Of a stretch of DNA of 64,000 nt, positions 30,295 through 40,044 are shown in pieces. Both the position numbers and the translations under genes were made by a program. The notes under the pieces were generated by a model that did not search any database, was not told the origin of the DNA, and worked only from the letters and a program-made list of their open reading frames with translations. This stretch comes from Nocardioidaceae bacterium. Its GTDB lineage: Bacteria; Actinomycetota; Actinomycetes; Propionibacteriales; Nocardioidaceae. The stretch lies in the NCBI GenBank assembly GCA_030447865.1, contig JAUJOD010000001.1, forward strand, positions 62,001 through 126,000, written 5' to 3'. Position 1 is the stretch's first letter. Every line of letters begins with the position of its first letter.

Positions 30295-31713
30295 CTAGCA
30301 GGAGGTGGCGAGGTCGGTGCTCTGGTTGGCGTCGCGGCGCGGGTTCGACTTCTGGCCGCCAGGGGTCGGCGTACCGTCGTCTCTCGCCTCGGACTTCTCG
30401 ATCGCGCCGGACACCATGGAACGGATCAGCGCCCAGTCGGGGTCACCAGTGTTGATGCGCGGCGGCACGAACGACACCGTCGACACCGGCAACCTGCGGG
30501 TCTTCAGGGCCAGGTCGACGAAGGTGCCGAGCTCGCTGTGCGGGATCGATGTGGAGATGACCTGCTTTCCGGCGGCGGCGATGTCTCCGAAGTTGGCGAC
30601 CACCGTCTGCGGGTCCAGCTGCTTCAACATCGCGTTCAGCACGCATTTTTGCCGGGCCATCCGCGAGTAGTCGTCTGAGGTGGCGCGGCTGCGCGCGAAC
30701 CACAGTGTCTGGTAGCCGTCGAGGTGCTGGGTCCCCGGCTCGATCCACCCAGTGATGTCACCGCCAATACCGCCGATGGGGATGCGCTCCCCGACATCGA
30801 TCGTCACGCCGCCGAGGGCATCGACGAGGTCCTGGAACCCCTTGAGGTCGATGAGCACGTAGTAGTTGATCGACAGGCCGGTGATCTCCTCGACCGTGTG
30901 AGTCGTCGCCTCGATCCCGGGGTCATCGGTCTGCGGGAACAGCTCTGCGTTGTCGTTCGCCCAGGTGTGCACGCCGTTGAGGTAGCACCCGTCGCAGTCG
31001 AAGCCGTCGGGGAACTGCCGATCCATGACCGTCCCCTCGGGGAACGGCACATTGGCGAGGTTGCGAGGGAGGCCGAACAGCACGGCCCGCCCCGTCTCGG
31101 CGTCGATGCTGGCCACCGTGATGCTGTCAGGGCGGATACCCGTGCGCATGGGGCCGGCATCCCCTCCGAGCAGCAGCACGTTGTAGCGGCCGCTCTCCGA
31201 CGCGGTCACTTCGGTGCCGCCGAAGACGCTGGCGATGAAATCTCGTTGTACGGCGACGACGTGGCTGGCGAACAGCAGCGACCCGGACAATCCCAGGCAG
31301 ACGACGCCGTTGAGCGCCGTGAGACTCAGCCGCTGGCGTTGAGCCAGACCGAGCGGGCCGGCGATCCGCCAGGCGTCGACGATGAGAAAAGCCCAAGCCA
31401 CGGCGTACCCGACCAATGCCAGCCGCAGCACACTGAGAAAGTGGGGCGTGGTCAGCAGCCGAAGGAACTCGGCCCGCCAGAGCAGTCCGACCACAGCCAA
31501 GCCCGCGGTGAAGATCGCGCCGACGGCGAACGCCCGGACGGCGATTCTTCCAATCCGCTTGTTCCCGGCCACCAGTTGAGCGCTGCCCGGCACCAGCACC
31601 GTCATCACTAGCAAGGTCAGCGCGCGGCGGAACCGGACGCTGGCATCCCCCGTGACAACCGTCGAAAGAATCGGGGCGCCGGCAGACATGGGCGCCAGTA
31701 TCACGAACCCCAT
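30295..31713 (-). CDS. LytR-CpsA-Psr (LCP) glycan ligase
   Basis: Protein of 472 aa. The first 160 residues contain about four hydrophobic helices, unlike the single helix of most LCP proteins. The LCP domain follows (about 175-390): YNVLLLGGDAGPMRTGIRPDSITVASID, FGLPRNLANVPFP, LIDLKGFQDLVDALGGVTIDV and WFARSRATSDDYSRMARQKCVL. The Arg and Asp residues that bind the polyprenyl pyrophosphate are present. LCP enzymes attach lipid-linked glycans to peptidoglycan, which suits its place between galactan genes and a second LCP gene. The C-tail is polar. An ATG 24 nt further in is an alternative start. Confidence 0.93.
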   Translation of the reverse strand: MGFVILAPMSAGAPILSTVVTGDASVRFRRALTLLVMTVLVPGSAQLVAGNKRIGRIAVRAFAVGAIFTAGLAVVGLLWRAEFLRLLTTPHFLSVLRLALVGYAVAWAFLIVDAWRIAGPLGLAQRQRLSLTALNGVVCLGLSGSLLFASHVVAVQRDFIASVFGGTEVTASESGRYNVLLLGGDAGPMRTGIRPDSITVASIDAETGRAVLFGLPRNLANVPFPEGTVMDRQFPDGFDCDGCYLNGVHTWANDNAELFPQTDDPGIEATTHTVEEITGLSINYYVLIDLKGFQDLVDALGGVTIDVGERIPIGGIGGDITGWIEPGTQHLDGYQTLWFARSRATSDDYSRMARQKCVLNAMLKQLDPQTVVANFGDIAAAGKQVISTSIPHSELGTFVDLALKTRRLPVSTVSFVPPRINTGDPDWALIRSMVSGAIEKSEARDDGTPTPGGQKSNPRRDANQSTDLATSC

Positions 31714-31770
31714 GCGTCACAGCAGCCGCGACCCGCCGGGTCGCCGGAGATCGGCTTGTGGCTGACCGCC

Positions 31771-31853
31771 GTACGTCTACCGCCTTACCGCGGTAGACGG
31801 TTTGCCTCGGCGCCACAACCCGTACGTCTACCGTCTTACCGCGGTAGACGGTT
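31771..31853. repeat. Two 32-bp inverted-repeat units, 51-bp period
   Basis: Units at 31771-31802 and 31822-31853 differ by one base. Each starts GTACGTCTACCG and ends CGCGGTAGACGGTT and can fold with arms CGTCTACCG / CGGTAGACG (10 bp in unit 1). They occupy the 197-bp space between the two divergent LCP genes, so they could be regulatory, but could also be a dispersed repeat. Confidence 0.9.
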
Positions 31854-31897
31854 ATCGCCGGCTGTCGCGGATGCGGGGAGCCGGCAGTGGCGACCGG

Positions 31898-31903
31898 TAG
31901 CGT
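31898..31903 (+). promoter_or_regulatory. Putative leaderless -10 of second LCP gene
   Basis: TAGCGT, 7 nt before ATG 31911; this supports that start over upstream in-frame codons. Confidence 0.45.
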
Positions 31904-31910
31904 GAATGCC

Positions 31911-33179
31911 ATGCCAGACGAGCGACACCCGGACGACCCGGGATACGACTGGTTGTACGGCGGCCGGGAGCGGTCGCCGGAACCCCCACCCGACCCGGCG
32001 GCGACCCAGGCGATGGGAGGAACCGAGCCTGCCCGTTCGTCGGCCGAAGCGCCCCCGCCTGCATCGTTCGGCGGCACCTACGCCGCTCCTAGCGGGGCGA
32101 GCCCGGCGAGCCATCCGGCTCCGCGCTTCGCCACCCCGGCGCAGCCGCCCAATCGAGGAAGCACGCCGCCCCCATCGCGACCGCCAACCCAACCGGCGGC
32201 GGCGCGACGGCCGGGGCGGCCTCGCAAGAGGCGCAACTGGTGGGTGCGAGGGGTGCTGCTGGCGATCCTCGCCTGGCTCGTCTTTTTGGTGGCGGTTCCG
32301 ATCTGGGCTTTCGCCAGCCTGGCAAAGGTCGACGCCGAGCCCAACGGAGACCGCCCGGCGGACTCGGGCGGGACGACGTACCTGCTGGTCGGCTCCGACA
32401 GCCGCGAGGGGCTCACCGGCCCAGAGAAAGCAGATCTCGGCACGGGAGGCGGCGATGGGCAGCGCACCGACACGATCATCCTGCTCGACATCCCCTCGGG
32501 CGACGGGCCGACGTTACTGCTGTCGATCCCCCGCGACTCCTTCGTCACCATCCCCGGCCATGGGGAGAACAAGATCAACGCGGCGTACTCCATCGGCGGG
32601 CCCGACCTGCTGGTCAACACCGTTGAGCGGGCGACCGACATCCACATCGACAACTACATCGAGATCGGGTTCTCCGGGTTCGTCGAGGTGGTCGACGCCG
32701 TTGGCGGCATCGAGGTCTGCCCCAAGACGTCGATCAACGACCCGAAGGCCGGCGGCCTGAAGATGCAGCGGGGCTGCCAGGAGGTCGACGGCCGCACCGC
32801 GCTCGGCTACTCCCGGTCCCGGGCCTTTCCACGTGGCGACATCACCCGCGCGCTGCACCAGCGCGAGGTGATCACGGCGGTTGGCAAGCAGGGGGCGTCA
32901 TGGCAGACGATCGTGTTGCCGTGGCGCTACTTTGGCGTGAACAAGGCAGCTGCCGAGACAGTTCGCGTCGGTGAGAACGTCGGCCCGATCGACCTGGCGC
33001 GATTCGCCTGGGCGATGGCCCACACCGGCAGCGCCAAGCGTTGCGTGGTGCCCTACTCCAACTTGGGAGCGTCCACATCGGCCGGTTCGGCGGTGACCTG
33101 GGACCAGGAACGAGCCGAGGCGCTGTTCGCAGCGATCAGGGCCGGCGACACCGCCTCGGTCGACTGCTCTCCGCAGTGA
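31911..33179 (+). CDS. LytR-CpsA-Psr (LCP) glycan ligase (CpsA-like)
   Basis: Protein of 422 aa in the usual LCP layout: a Pro-rich cytoplasmic tail (1-112), one TM helix (about 115-137) and the extracytoplasmic LCP domain with TYLLVGSDSREGL, RTDTIILLDIPSGDGPTLLLSIPRDSFV, INAAYSIGGPDLLV, IGFSGFVEVVDAVGGIEV and GYSRSRAFPRGDITRALHQREV. The catalytic and pyrophosphate-binding Asp/Arg residues are intact. In mycobacteria the equivalent CpsA/Lcp1 proteins join arabinogalactan to peptidoglycan; here the likely substrate is the galactan-type polymer made by the genes at 25.5-30.2 kb (inference). Confidence 0.94.
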   Translation: MPDERHPDDPGYDWLYGGRERSPEPPPDPAATQAMGGTEPARSSAEAPPPASFGGTYAAPSGASPASHPAPRFATPAQPPNRGSTPPPSRPPTQPAAARRPGRPRKRRNWWVRGVLLAILAWLVFLVAVPIWAFASLAKVDAEPNGDRPADSGGTTYLLVGSDSREGLTGPEKADLGTGGGDGQRTDTIILLDIPSGDGPTLLLSIPRDSFVTIPGHGENKINAAYSIGGPDLLVNTVERATDIHIDNYIEIGFSGFVEVVDAVGGIEVCPKTSINDPKAGGLKMQRGCQEVDGRTALGYSRSRAFPRGDITRALHQREVITAVGKQGASWQTIVLPWRYFGVNKAAAETVRVGENVGPIDLARFAWAMAHTGSAKRCVVPYSNLGASTSAGSAVTWDQERAEALFAAIRAGDTASVDCSPQ

Positions 33180-33189
33180 GCCAGCGCGC

Positions 33190-34362
33190 TCACAGCTGGC
33201 TTTGTACGCCGTCCAGCAGCTGCCGAGCCACCACGATCCGCTGAATCTGGTTGGTGCCCTCGTAGATCTGGGTGATCTTGGCGTCCCGCATCATCCGCTC
33301 GACCGGGTAGTCACGGGTGTAGCCATAGCCGCCCAGCAACTGCACCGCGTCGGTCGTCACCTGCATCGCCACGTCAGAGGCGAAGCACTTGGCCGCAGCC
33401 CCGAAGAATGCCAGGTCGCGGTCATTGCGCTCCGAGCGGCCAGCCGCGGCGTAGGTGAGCTGGCGAGCCGCCTCGAGCCGCATGCCCATGTCGGCGACCA
33501 TGAACTGCAGCCCCTGGAACTCAGCGATCGCTCTGCCGAACTGCTTGCGCTCCTGCATGTAGCCCAGCGCGTAGTCGAGTGCGCCCTGCGCGATGCCGAC
33601 AGCCTGAGCGGCGATCGTGGTGCGGGTGTGGTCGAGGGTATGCAGGGCGGTGGTGAACCCGGTGCCTTCTGGGCCGATTCGCCGCGACTCGGGGATCCGC
33701 ACGGAGTCGAAGTACACCTCACGAGTCGGTGAGCCCCTGATGCCGAGCTTCTTCTCCGGCGCACCGAACGACACCCCCGGGTCGTTCTTCTCCACGACAA
33801 AAGCGGAGATCCCATGCCGGCCGGCGGCGGGGTCGGTCATCGCGAAGACGGTGTAGTACTCCGACACACCTGCGTGGGTGATCCACCGCTTGACCCCGTC
33901 GAGCACATAGCTGTCTCCGTCGCGAACTGCCCGGGTGCGCAGGTTCGCTGCGTCGGAACCTGCCTCGGGCTCGGACAGGCAGTAGCTGACCATCGCGTCG
34001 CCGCGCCCGATAGGGGTGAGGTACGTCGTCTTGAGCTCCTCGCTGCCGCTCAGCTCGATCGGCGTCGAGCCCAGCTTGTTGACGGCCGGGATGAGCGACG
34101 ATGCCGCGCAGGCTCGAGCGACCTCCTCGATGACGATGCAGGTGGCCAGCGCATCCGCACCCGCCCCGGCGTACTCCTCGGGGATGTGCGGAGCGTGGAA
34201 GTCGGCGGCGCGCAGGGCGTCGTAGGCCACCTTGGGGAACTCGCCGGTCTCGTCTACCTCGGCGGCGTGCGGCGCTACTTTGGCGTCGCACAGGTCGCGC
34301 ACCGCTTCGCGGATCGCCCGATGTTCCTCCGACAACGCGAACAACGGGAACTCATCGCCCAT
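33190..34362 (-). CDS. Acyl-CoA dehydrogenase (FadE25-like)
   Basis: FAD enzyme of 390 aa that introduces the alpha-beta double bond in acyl-CoA. Blocks in order: [126 protein letters not shown] and the catalytic Glu in [13 protein letters not shown]. The position next to purE/purK matches fadE25 in mycobacteria, apart from a sulfotransferase gene in between. TACGAT lies 6 nt before the ATG. Substrate length is not predictable. Confidence 0.94.
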   Translation of the reverse strand: MGDEFPLFALSEEHRAIREAVRDLCDAKVAPHAAEVDETGEFPKVAYDALRAADFHAPHIPEEYAGAGADALATCIVIEEVARACAASSLIPAVNKLGSTPIELSGSEELKTTYLTPIGRGDAMVSYCLSEPEAGSDAANLRTRAVRDGDSYVLDGVKRWITHAGVSEYYTVFAMTDPAAGRHGISAFVVEKNDPGVSFGAPEKKLGIRGSPTREVYFDSVRIPESRRIGPEGTGFTTALHTLDHTRTTIAAQAVGIAQGALDYALGYMQERKQFGRAIAEFQGLQFMVADMGMRLEAARQLTYAAAGRSERNDRDLAFFGAAAKCFASDVAMQVTTDAVQLLGGYGYTRDYPVERMMRDAKITQIYEGTNQIQRIVVARQLLDGVQSQL

Positions 34363-34368
34363 AGGGCC

Positions 34369-34374
34369 ATCGTA
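34369..34374 (-). promoter_or_regulatory. Putative leaderless -10 of FadE25-like gene
   Basis: TACGAT on the minus strand, 6 nt before ATG 34362. It lies in the 19-bp gap after the sulfotransferase-like gene, so the dehydrogenase can be transcribed independently. Confidence 0.45.
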
Positions 34375-34381
34375 GTCACGG

Positions 34382-35647
34382 CTACTCGTCGGTAGGGCCG
34401 GTGCTGTCGGTCCGCGGCGCGCGGTTGAGCGCTCGCTCCCTGGCCCGGTCGCGGGCCCTCAGCACCAACCTCAGCGCGCCCGCCGCCACCGGGTTGGCGT
34501 CAGCGAGTCCAGCCGCGCGACGCTGGCTGCGGAAGATGGCGCCACGGGTCCTGCTGGCAAGCCCCCCTTCCTCGGAACCCTCCTCGACAGTGCGCCGCTT
34601 GCGCTGCCACCACAACGCGGCGTACTCCTCGGTGAGCAGCGCGAGCGCGTCAAGCGACGCCTCTAGCAGTTCCTCGACGGTGGCGTCGTCGGGTCGCCGT
34701 CCATCCTCTTGGCGTTGCGGACGAAGCTCGTCGAGATCGCCGACCACCCGATAACCGCGGCTGCGCACCGCGGCGATCATCTCCTCGGCGCGGCCAGTGA
34801 TCCAGGGGAGCTCCTCCTCGGGCAGCGTGAACCGCACGGGTTCGGTGATCTGCGCAAGCCCGTGCACCATGGTGCGCTTGATGACCTTGTCGTGCTGGCG
34901 CTGGTTGAGCCGGTGTCCCAGCCGCTCATTGAGCCGGCGGATGACCTCGGTGGCCGCGACGCCGACTGTCTCGTTGCTCCACGCCGGCTTCTCAGTCAGC
35001 GATGACGCGTCGAAACCGATCACGGTGGCGAAGCGTTCGAGCAGCACACCGGCGCCAGCACCGGCCGGCGGCACGGTGATGATCGTGATGCGCTCGGCAG
35101 GCACCGCTGCCTCCCACAGCTCGCAGATCTTCGGAACGTCCTGGCGCAGCCAGAACCCGCGCGCCGGGCTCTTGGCGATCTCCTCCGGCTCGCGAACAGC
35201 CGCGGCGAACTGATCCCACGTCCAGGTCTGGTCGTTCTTGACCTCTTCTTGCCACGCTGATACTGCGACCCGGCCGAGGTCGCGGGCGGTGACGAGCACG
35301 TGTACCTCCGAGTCCCGAAACGATGCAACGGCCTGCTTCACCTGACGCATCGTGGAAACGCTGAGGTGCTCCTCGGAGATCAGCGCCGTCGGCAATCCAC
35401 TCGTGTTCACCGCCTCGACCAGCGCGTCCCACGAGCCACCGATCCGGGTGTCATGCACGCCGCGCGGCCGACGCCCCTGCAGGTCCCACACCGCGAACGC
35501 CTGCTGTGGCTCGCCGGGGCCACCGGGGTAGTAGATCTGCTGGGCACGCAGGCCCTCACGGTTCGCCTTCAGCAGGTTCTGCAGGTACGTCGTGCCCGTC
35601 TTGTGCAGACCGATGTGCAGGAAGACGGTGGCCGGGTGGCTGCTCAT
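34382..35647 (-). CDS. Sulfotransferase-like P-loop protein
   Basis: Protein of 421 aa. The N-terminal [13 protein letters not shown] (11-23) is the 5'-phosphosulfate-binding loop of PAPS-dependent sulfotransferases, and [22 protein letters not shown] matches the 3'-phosphate-binding strand and helix. It would transfer sulfate from PAPS to an acceptor, perhaps a glycan or lipid given the surface-polysaccharide genes nearby; the acceptor is unknown. The C-terminal third is Arg/Glu-rich and probably an extension. It sits between fadE25-like and purE, which lie closer together in the mycobacterial order as recalled, so it looks like a lineage-specific addition. It is 39 bp after purE, so it may be co-transcribed with purKE. 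Confidence 0.8.
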   Translation of the reverse strand: MSSHPATVFLHIGLHKTGTTYLQNLLKANREGLRAQQIYYPGGPGEPQQAFAVWDLQGRRPRGVHDTRIGGSWDALVEAVNTSGLPTALISEEHLSVSTMRQVKQAVASFRDSEVHVLVTARDLGRVAVSAWQEEVKNDQTWTWDQFAAAVREPEEIAKSPARGFWLRQDVPKICELWEAAVPAERITIITVPPAGAGAGVLLERFATVIGFDASSLTEKPAWSNETVGVAATEVIRRLNERLGHRLNQRQHDKVIKRTMVHGLAQITEPVRFTLPEEELPWITGRAEEMIAAVRSRGYRVVGDLDELRPQRQEDGRRPDDATVEELLEASLDALALLTEEYAALWWQRKRRTVEEGSEEGGLASRTRGAIFRSQRRAAGLADANPVAAGALRLVLRARDRARERALNRAPRTDSTGPTDE

Positions 35648-35686
35648 GAACGACCCTTCGACGATAGGACGAACGCTGGCGCCACG

Positions 35687-36211
35687 TCACGAACTCCGCG
35701 GCTGCTGGAGGCTAGCGCGAACCGCCTCACCCTTGGCGCGCGCCGCATCGGCGAGCTCGGCCTGGAAGTCCTGCATCTTCTCGCTCAGGCCGTCGTCGGC
35801 GACGGCCAGGATGCGTACGGCGAGCAGGCCCGCGTTGCGGGCGTTGCCGATCGCGACGGTTGCCACCGGCACCCCAGCGGGCATCTGCACGATCGACAGG
35901 AGCGAGTCGAGGCCGTCGAGGTACGTCAGCGGCACCGGCACACCGATCACCGGCAGCGGTGTCACGGCAGCCAGCATGCCCGGCAGGTGCGCCGCGCCGC
36001 CAGCGCCGGCGATGAGCACCCGGAGCCCCCGCTCGTGCGCCCGCTGCCCATACGCGAGCATCTGCGCCGGCATCCGATGCGCCGACACGACGTCCGCCTC
36101 GAACCCGACACCGAACTCGGTGACGGCGTCGGCCGCCGCCGACATCGTCGGCCAGTCGGAGTCCGACCCCATCACGATGCCGACTACCGGCGGTCGCGGG
36201 TCGGCCATCAT
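35687..36211 (-). CDS. purE: N5-carboxyaminoimidazole ribonucleotide mutase
   Basis: Protein of 174 aa that converts N5-CAIR to CAIR in purine synthesis. [40 protein letters not shown] and [28 protein letters not shown] are the class I PurE blocks, with the catalytic His in SAHR. ATG 36211 overlaps the purK stop (ATGA), and a second ATG follows directly. It works as a pair with PurK immediately upstream. Confidence 0.97.
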   Translation of the reverse strand: MMADPRPPVVGIVMGSDSDWPTMSAAADAVTEFGVGFEADVVSAHRMPAQMLAYGQRAHERGLRVLIAGAGGAAHLPGMLAAVTPLPVIGVPVPLTYLDGLDSLLSIVQMPAGVPVATVAIGNARNAGLLAVRILAVADDGLSEKMQDFQAELADAARAKGEAVRASLQQPRSS

Positions 36212-37353
36212 CTGACAGTACCGGCGAACCACCCGGCCGCATGGCGGGCGCGGTCACGCACGTCCTCGAGGTCATCGCCGTACGCCGTCACGTGGCCGAC
36301 CTTGCGACCTGGCCGGACGGACTTGGCGTACAGGTGCACCCGCACCGCGGGGTCGCGTGCCTGCACGTGCGGGTACCCGTCGTACAGCTCACCGACACCG
36401 CCGAGGATGTTGACCATCACCGTCCATCGGTTGCGCGCCGCCGGCGAGCCCAGCGGCAGGTCGAGCACGGCCCGCAGGTGGTTCTCGAACTGGCTGGTGA
36501 CGGCGCCGTCGATCGACCAGTGCCCGGTGTTGTGTGGTCGCATCGCCAGCTCGTTGACCAGGACTCGGCCGTCGCGGGTCTGGAACAGCTCCACCGCCAG
36601 CACCCCAACGACGCCCAGCTCGGCCGCGATCCGCATGGCGGTCTGCTGTGCGGTGACTGCTAGTTGCGGGTCGAGATCGGGTGCCGGAGCGGTGACCTCG
36701 ACGCAGACGCCCTCGCGCTGCACGCTCTCGACAACGGGGTACGCCGCCACCTGGCCGCTCGGCGACCGGGCGACCAGCGCCGACAGCTCGCGGCTGAAGT
36801 CGACGCGCTCCTCCGCCAGGAACTGCGCGCCGCCCTTAGGCGCTTGGGATAGGACCGTCTCAGCCTGCGCGTCATCGCCGACTACCCAGACCCCCTTGCC
36901 GTCGTATCCGCCGCGAGTGGTCTTGAGGACGAAGGGAAAGCCACCGAGAGACGGCGCGACCCGCGAGACATCGGCAGCTGAGGACACCAGCCGGAACCGG
37001 GGCTGTCCGACGTTCAACTCAGCCAGCCGTTGCCGCATGACCGCCTTGTCTTGCGCATGCACCAGCGCCGCAGGACCTGGTCGGCAGGCGATACCGTCGG
37101 CCATCAGCCGATCCAAGTGCTCGGTCGGCACGTGCTCGTGGTCGAACGTGACGACGTGGGTGCCCTTCGCCCAGGAGCTCAACGCGTCCCAGTCGGTGTA
37201 GTCGCCCACCGTGGTGTCGACGATCACCTGCGCCGCCGAACCGTCAGCCGCCTCTGCCAGCAGCCGTAACGGCACACCCAAGCCGATCGCAGCTTGCTGC
37301 ATCATCCGGGCCAGCTGACCGGCGCCTACGACGCCGACGATCGGGCTGCTCAC
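36208..37353 (-). CDS. purK: N5-carboxyaminoimidazole ribonucleotide synthase
   Basis: ATP-grasp enzyme of 381 aa that makes N5-CAIR from AIR, bicarbonate and ATP. Blocks: [100 protein letters not shown] and [10 protein letters not shown]. Catalytic Glu and Asn residues are in place. GTG 37353 has TAGGGT 7 nt before it, so transcription is likely leaderless and continues into purE and perhaps the sulfotransferase gene. Confidence 0.96.
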   Translation of the reverse strand: MSSPIVGVVGAGQLARMMQQAAIGLGVPLRLLAEAADGSAAQVIVDTTVGDYTDWDALSSWAKGTHVVTFDHEHVPTEHLDRLMADGIACRPGPAALVHAQDKAVMRQRLAELNVGQPRFRLVSSAADVSRVAPSLGGFPFVLKTTRGGYDGKGVWVVGDDAQAETVLSQAPKGGAQFLAEERVDFSRELSALVARSPSGQVAAYPVVESVQREGVCVEVTAPAPDLDPQLAVTAQQTAMRIAAELGVVGVLAVELFQTRDGRVLVNELAMRPHNTGHWSIDGAVTSQFENHLRAVLDLPLGSPAARNRWTVMVNILGGVGELYDGYPHVQARDPAVRVHLYAKSVRPGRKVGHVTAYGDDLEDVRDRARHAAGWFAGTVR

Positions 37354-37360
37354 GGCCGAC

Positions 37361-37366
37361 ACCCTA
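37361..37366 (-). promoter_or_regulatory. Putative leaderless -10 of purKE
   Basis: TAGGGT on the minus strand, 7 nt before GTG 37353. Confidence 0.45.
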
Positions 37367-37467
37367 TTGCCCGCCCGCATTGGTGCGCCCGCGCGGCAAC
37401 CGAGTAGCCCGCTCAGGTGTCGTAGCGGTGTCAGGCTTTCCCCCGGAGGAACCGTGAGCAAGGCGCC

Positions 37468-37961
37468 ATGAGCAGCCAGGACTTCGTGCGCGAGGTGTAC
37501 GACGCGTCGTACCGCCACCTCGTCGTGCAGATGCTGGCTCTCAGCGGCGACCAGGCAGAGGCAGAAGACGTGGTGCAGGAGGCGTTCGTGAAGGCGATCG
37601 GCCAGGCGGGCCGGTTCGGTCAGCTCGACAACCCGGAGGCGTGGCTGCGTACGGTCGCGATGAACTCCCTGCGCAACCGCTGGCGGCGTACCTCGGTGCT
37701 GCGCCGGGTCGCGCCGCGCATCCCCGGAGTGCAGCAGCGGGCGGAGCTGTCACCTGACCACGTCGACCTGGTCTCGGCGCTGCGGAAACTGCCGGTGGAG
37801 CTCCGGGAGGTGGTTGTGCTGCATCACCTGGCCGACCTGCCGGTGGGGAAGTGGCTCGGACACTCGGTGTGCCCGAGGGCACGGTCAAGGCGCGCCTTGT
37901 CCGCGGTCGAGACCTGCTTGCGACCGCTTTATCAGAGCGCGAGGAGCCCAACCATGTCTGA
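37468..37961 (+). pseudogene. ECF sigma factor with frameshift in region 4
   Basis: Region 2 is clear: FVREVYDASYRHLVVQMLALSGDQAEAEDVVQEAFVKA, followed by WLRTVAMNSLRNRWRR. Region 4 begins LRKLPVELREVVVLHHLADLPVG and then leaves frame at the G4 run 37845-37848. Adding one G restores EVARTLGVPEGTVKARLVRGRDLLATAL and a stop at 37959-37961 that overlaps the next ATG by 8 nt. The repaired protein is about 164 aa, a normal ECF length. As written, the sigma N-terminus is fused in frame to the downstream membrane protein, which is not credible biology. GGAGGA lies 15-20 nt before the ATG. Confidence 0.85.
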
Positions 37962-39969
37962 CTTCGAGAGCTTCCGCCGCGACGCGGGCAACCAGGTAGT
38001 GCCGCCGGCGTTCGACGACCTCGTCGCGACCTCGCGGCGCCGGCGCCGTACCGCTGCCGCCTCAGCCATCGTCGCGGTGGCAGCCGTGGTGAGTGTTGTC
38101 ACCTTCGGGCTCCAAGGTGTGTACGGCGACCAGACCGCTCCCGTGCAGCCAGTCGGCCCGACGACGGTCGCACCCGACTGTGCCGCACTCTGGGACCAGG
38201 TGCGGCTAGATGTGGTGGCTTCGGGGCTGCCGGATGGAGAGGCGAGGCGGCAGGCAGATCTGGCCCGGCTGCGTTGTGAGCGCAGGAGCACACCAGGCAA
38301 GACGCCCGCCACTACCGGAAGGGCTGCACCCGCCTGTGCCAGCGCTCGACCGGCGGATCCTGCGGTGGCACCAGCTGCTGAGGCCACGGTATCGGTGTTC
38401 TTCACCTGTGCGGCCACAGTGGCGAAGGTACCAACCCCTGTCTACGCCGTTGACAGAGCGGTTCCGGCTGACATGACCGAGCGCGATCGGGTTGCCTTCG
38501 TGGTGGGTGAATACCTGCGCGGCCCATCGCCGGAGGAGGCTGAGGATGGTTATCGCGGTAATCTTACCGGCATCATCGCGGCTGCATTGGACGACGTCTC
38601 GTTGCAAGATGGCGTCGTCACCGTCAACTTTTTGCCCTCGGCCGACGAAGCGCTCGGCTCCCTCACGTCGACTGAGTCTATGGCTTTGCAATCCGCACTA
38701 TCTGCTGGCGTGTTCCAGTTCCCCTCTGTGCAGGAGCTCCGAGTGACTCTCGCGGGCAACTGTGATGAGTTCTGGCGGCACCTCGAAATGACCTGTCAAA
38801 CCCTGCGTGCCCCAAGCCCGACCCCGGTCCCGAGCCCGACCAAGGACACCTCCCCATCACCCGACGAACCGCCCGACCGGCTGACGCCCACCCAGGTCGT
38901 CAACGACGAGAGGTCGACCATCTCCCACGTCGCAGTGTCGCCCGGCGACCCAGAGACGAAGGCAGTGATCTGGCAGTACTGCGGAGGTGAACGCGGCTGC
39001 GACAGTCAGCAGTTTGCGCTCACAGTGACCGCGGACGGCTTCAAGACGTCGCACGACATTGCGCTTCCAGGTCCGGTCTGGCCGGACATGCAGGCTATTG
39101 ACACTGACACCTTCTATGTCGCGGTCAGGCCGAACGGCTGGCTCGTCGACAGCAACGGCAGTGTGTCGCAGGTCCAGGTGAGGCAAGCGGCACGGCCGCT
39201 AGCGCCCGGCGAGGTCTTTGTGGTGGGGCCTCCTCCCATTGGGGCTACCAATGCAAACCTGGCGCTCGACCCGGAAACCGCCACAGCACACTTCATTCCA
39301 ACTCCGGAGCGAGCCGGATTGAACTCCTTGAAGCAAAATGCCGACGGGACGTTGGTGGGTACGGCCTACGACTATTCAGGCCGCTACACCCGCGCGGTGA
39401 TGTGATCGACCGACGGCGGGGAGACCTGGAAGTCGCGGCTGCTCGGCTTTGGCAAGAATGATCTGATGGAAGTCGTGCCGTCGACGGCCCCGAACGTGAT
39501 GGCCGTCGTGCAAGGCGGCGATGGCGCCACCCTGTTCCAGTTCGATACCGTGCACCGCAGCACCGACGCTGGCGCTACGTGGCAGGCCTTCGACCGCCCC
39601 CGTCTGTTGCAACCTCCCGACTCAACCGATGGCCCCACGGGTGACGAAGCCTCCATGATGTGGTCACTGCTTGCGCCCGACGGAAGCCTGCTCGTCAACA
39701 TCGATGGCTGGCCAGGCCAGCAAGACGGTGCATCCAGCGATCACTTCGTTGGGCTGTACACGACTCGTGGAGCGGACTGGTCAGAACTGCTACCTCTCTC
39801 CAGCCTGCCGTCGTCGTCTCATCCCGAACGGCCGAGCGGGTTCAGGCTTGGCGACTACACGGTTACCGGGTCAGGGCGCTTGCAGCTGTGGGTTCACGAC
39901 AATGGACAGCGGCTCTATCAGTCACCGGGGTTACACGAGGCAGGCTGGGCCGAGGTCCCGGCTCGTTGA
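37954..39969 (+). pseudogene. Membrane-anchored GerMN/Asp-box protein with internal stop
   Basis: Partner of the preceding sigma gene (ATG 37954). Order: a short cytoplasmic N-tail (MSDFESFRRDAG), one TM helix (about 33-55), a linker, a GerMN-like domain (about 165-270) with VGEYLRGPSPEEAEDGY, DGVVTVNF and ALQSALSAGVFQFPSVQELRVTLAG, a Pro/Ser-rich spacer, then beta-propeller-like repeats. TGA at 39403-39405 interrupts; reading on gives STDGGETW and STDAGATW, two Asp-boxes, up to the stop at 39967-39969. TGG to TGA is the simplest lesion. With its short cytoplasmic tail it could have served as a membrane sensor for the sigma factor; this is inference. Confidence 0.8.
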
Positions 39970-40044
39970 CCGCACCCAGAATCGCCGAGATGCGCGCGGA
40001 TGTTGTTTCAGAGCGAGATCCACGACTCTTACGCGCATCTCGAC

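Noticed and set aside
31771-31853. Possible CRISPR array (two similar repeats with a 19-bp gap)
   Set aside because: Only two units, the gap is too short for a spacer, and no cas gene is in the window.
37468-39405. A 645-codon open frame that looks like a sigma factor fused to a membrane protein
   Set aside because: Restoring one G at 37845-37848 gives a standard ECF region 4 and a stop overlapping the next ATG, so the fusion is a frameshift artefact, not a new protein class.
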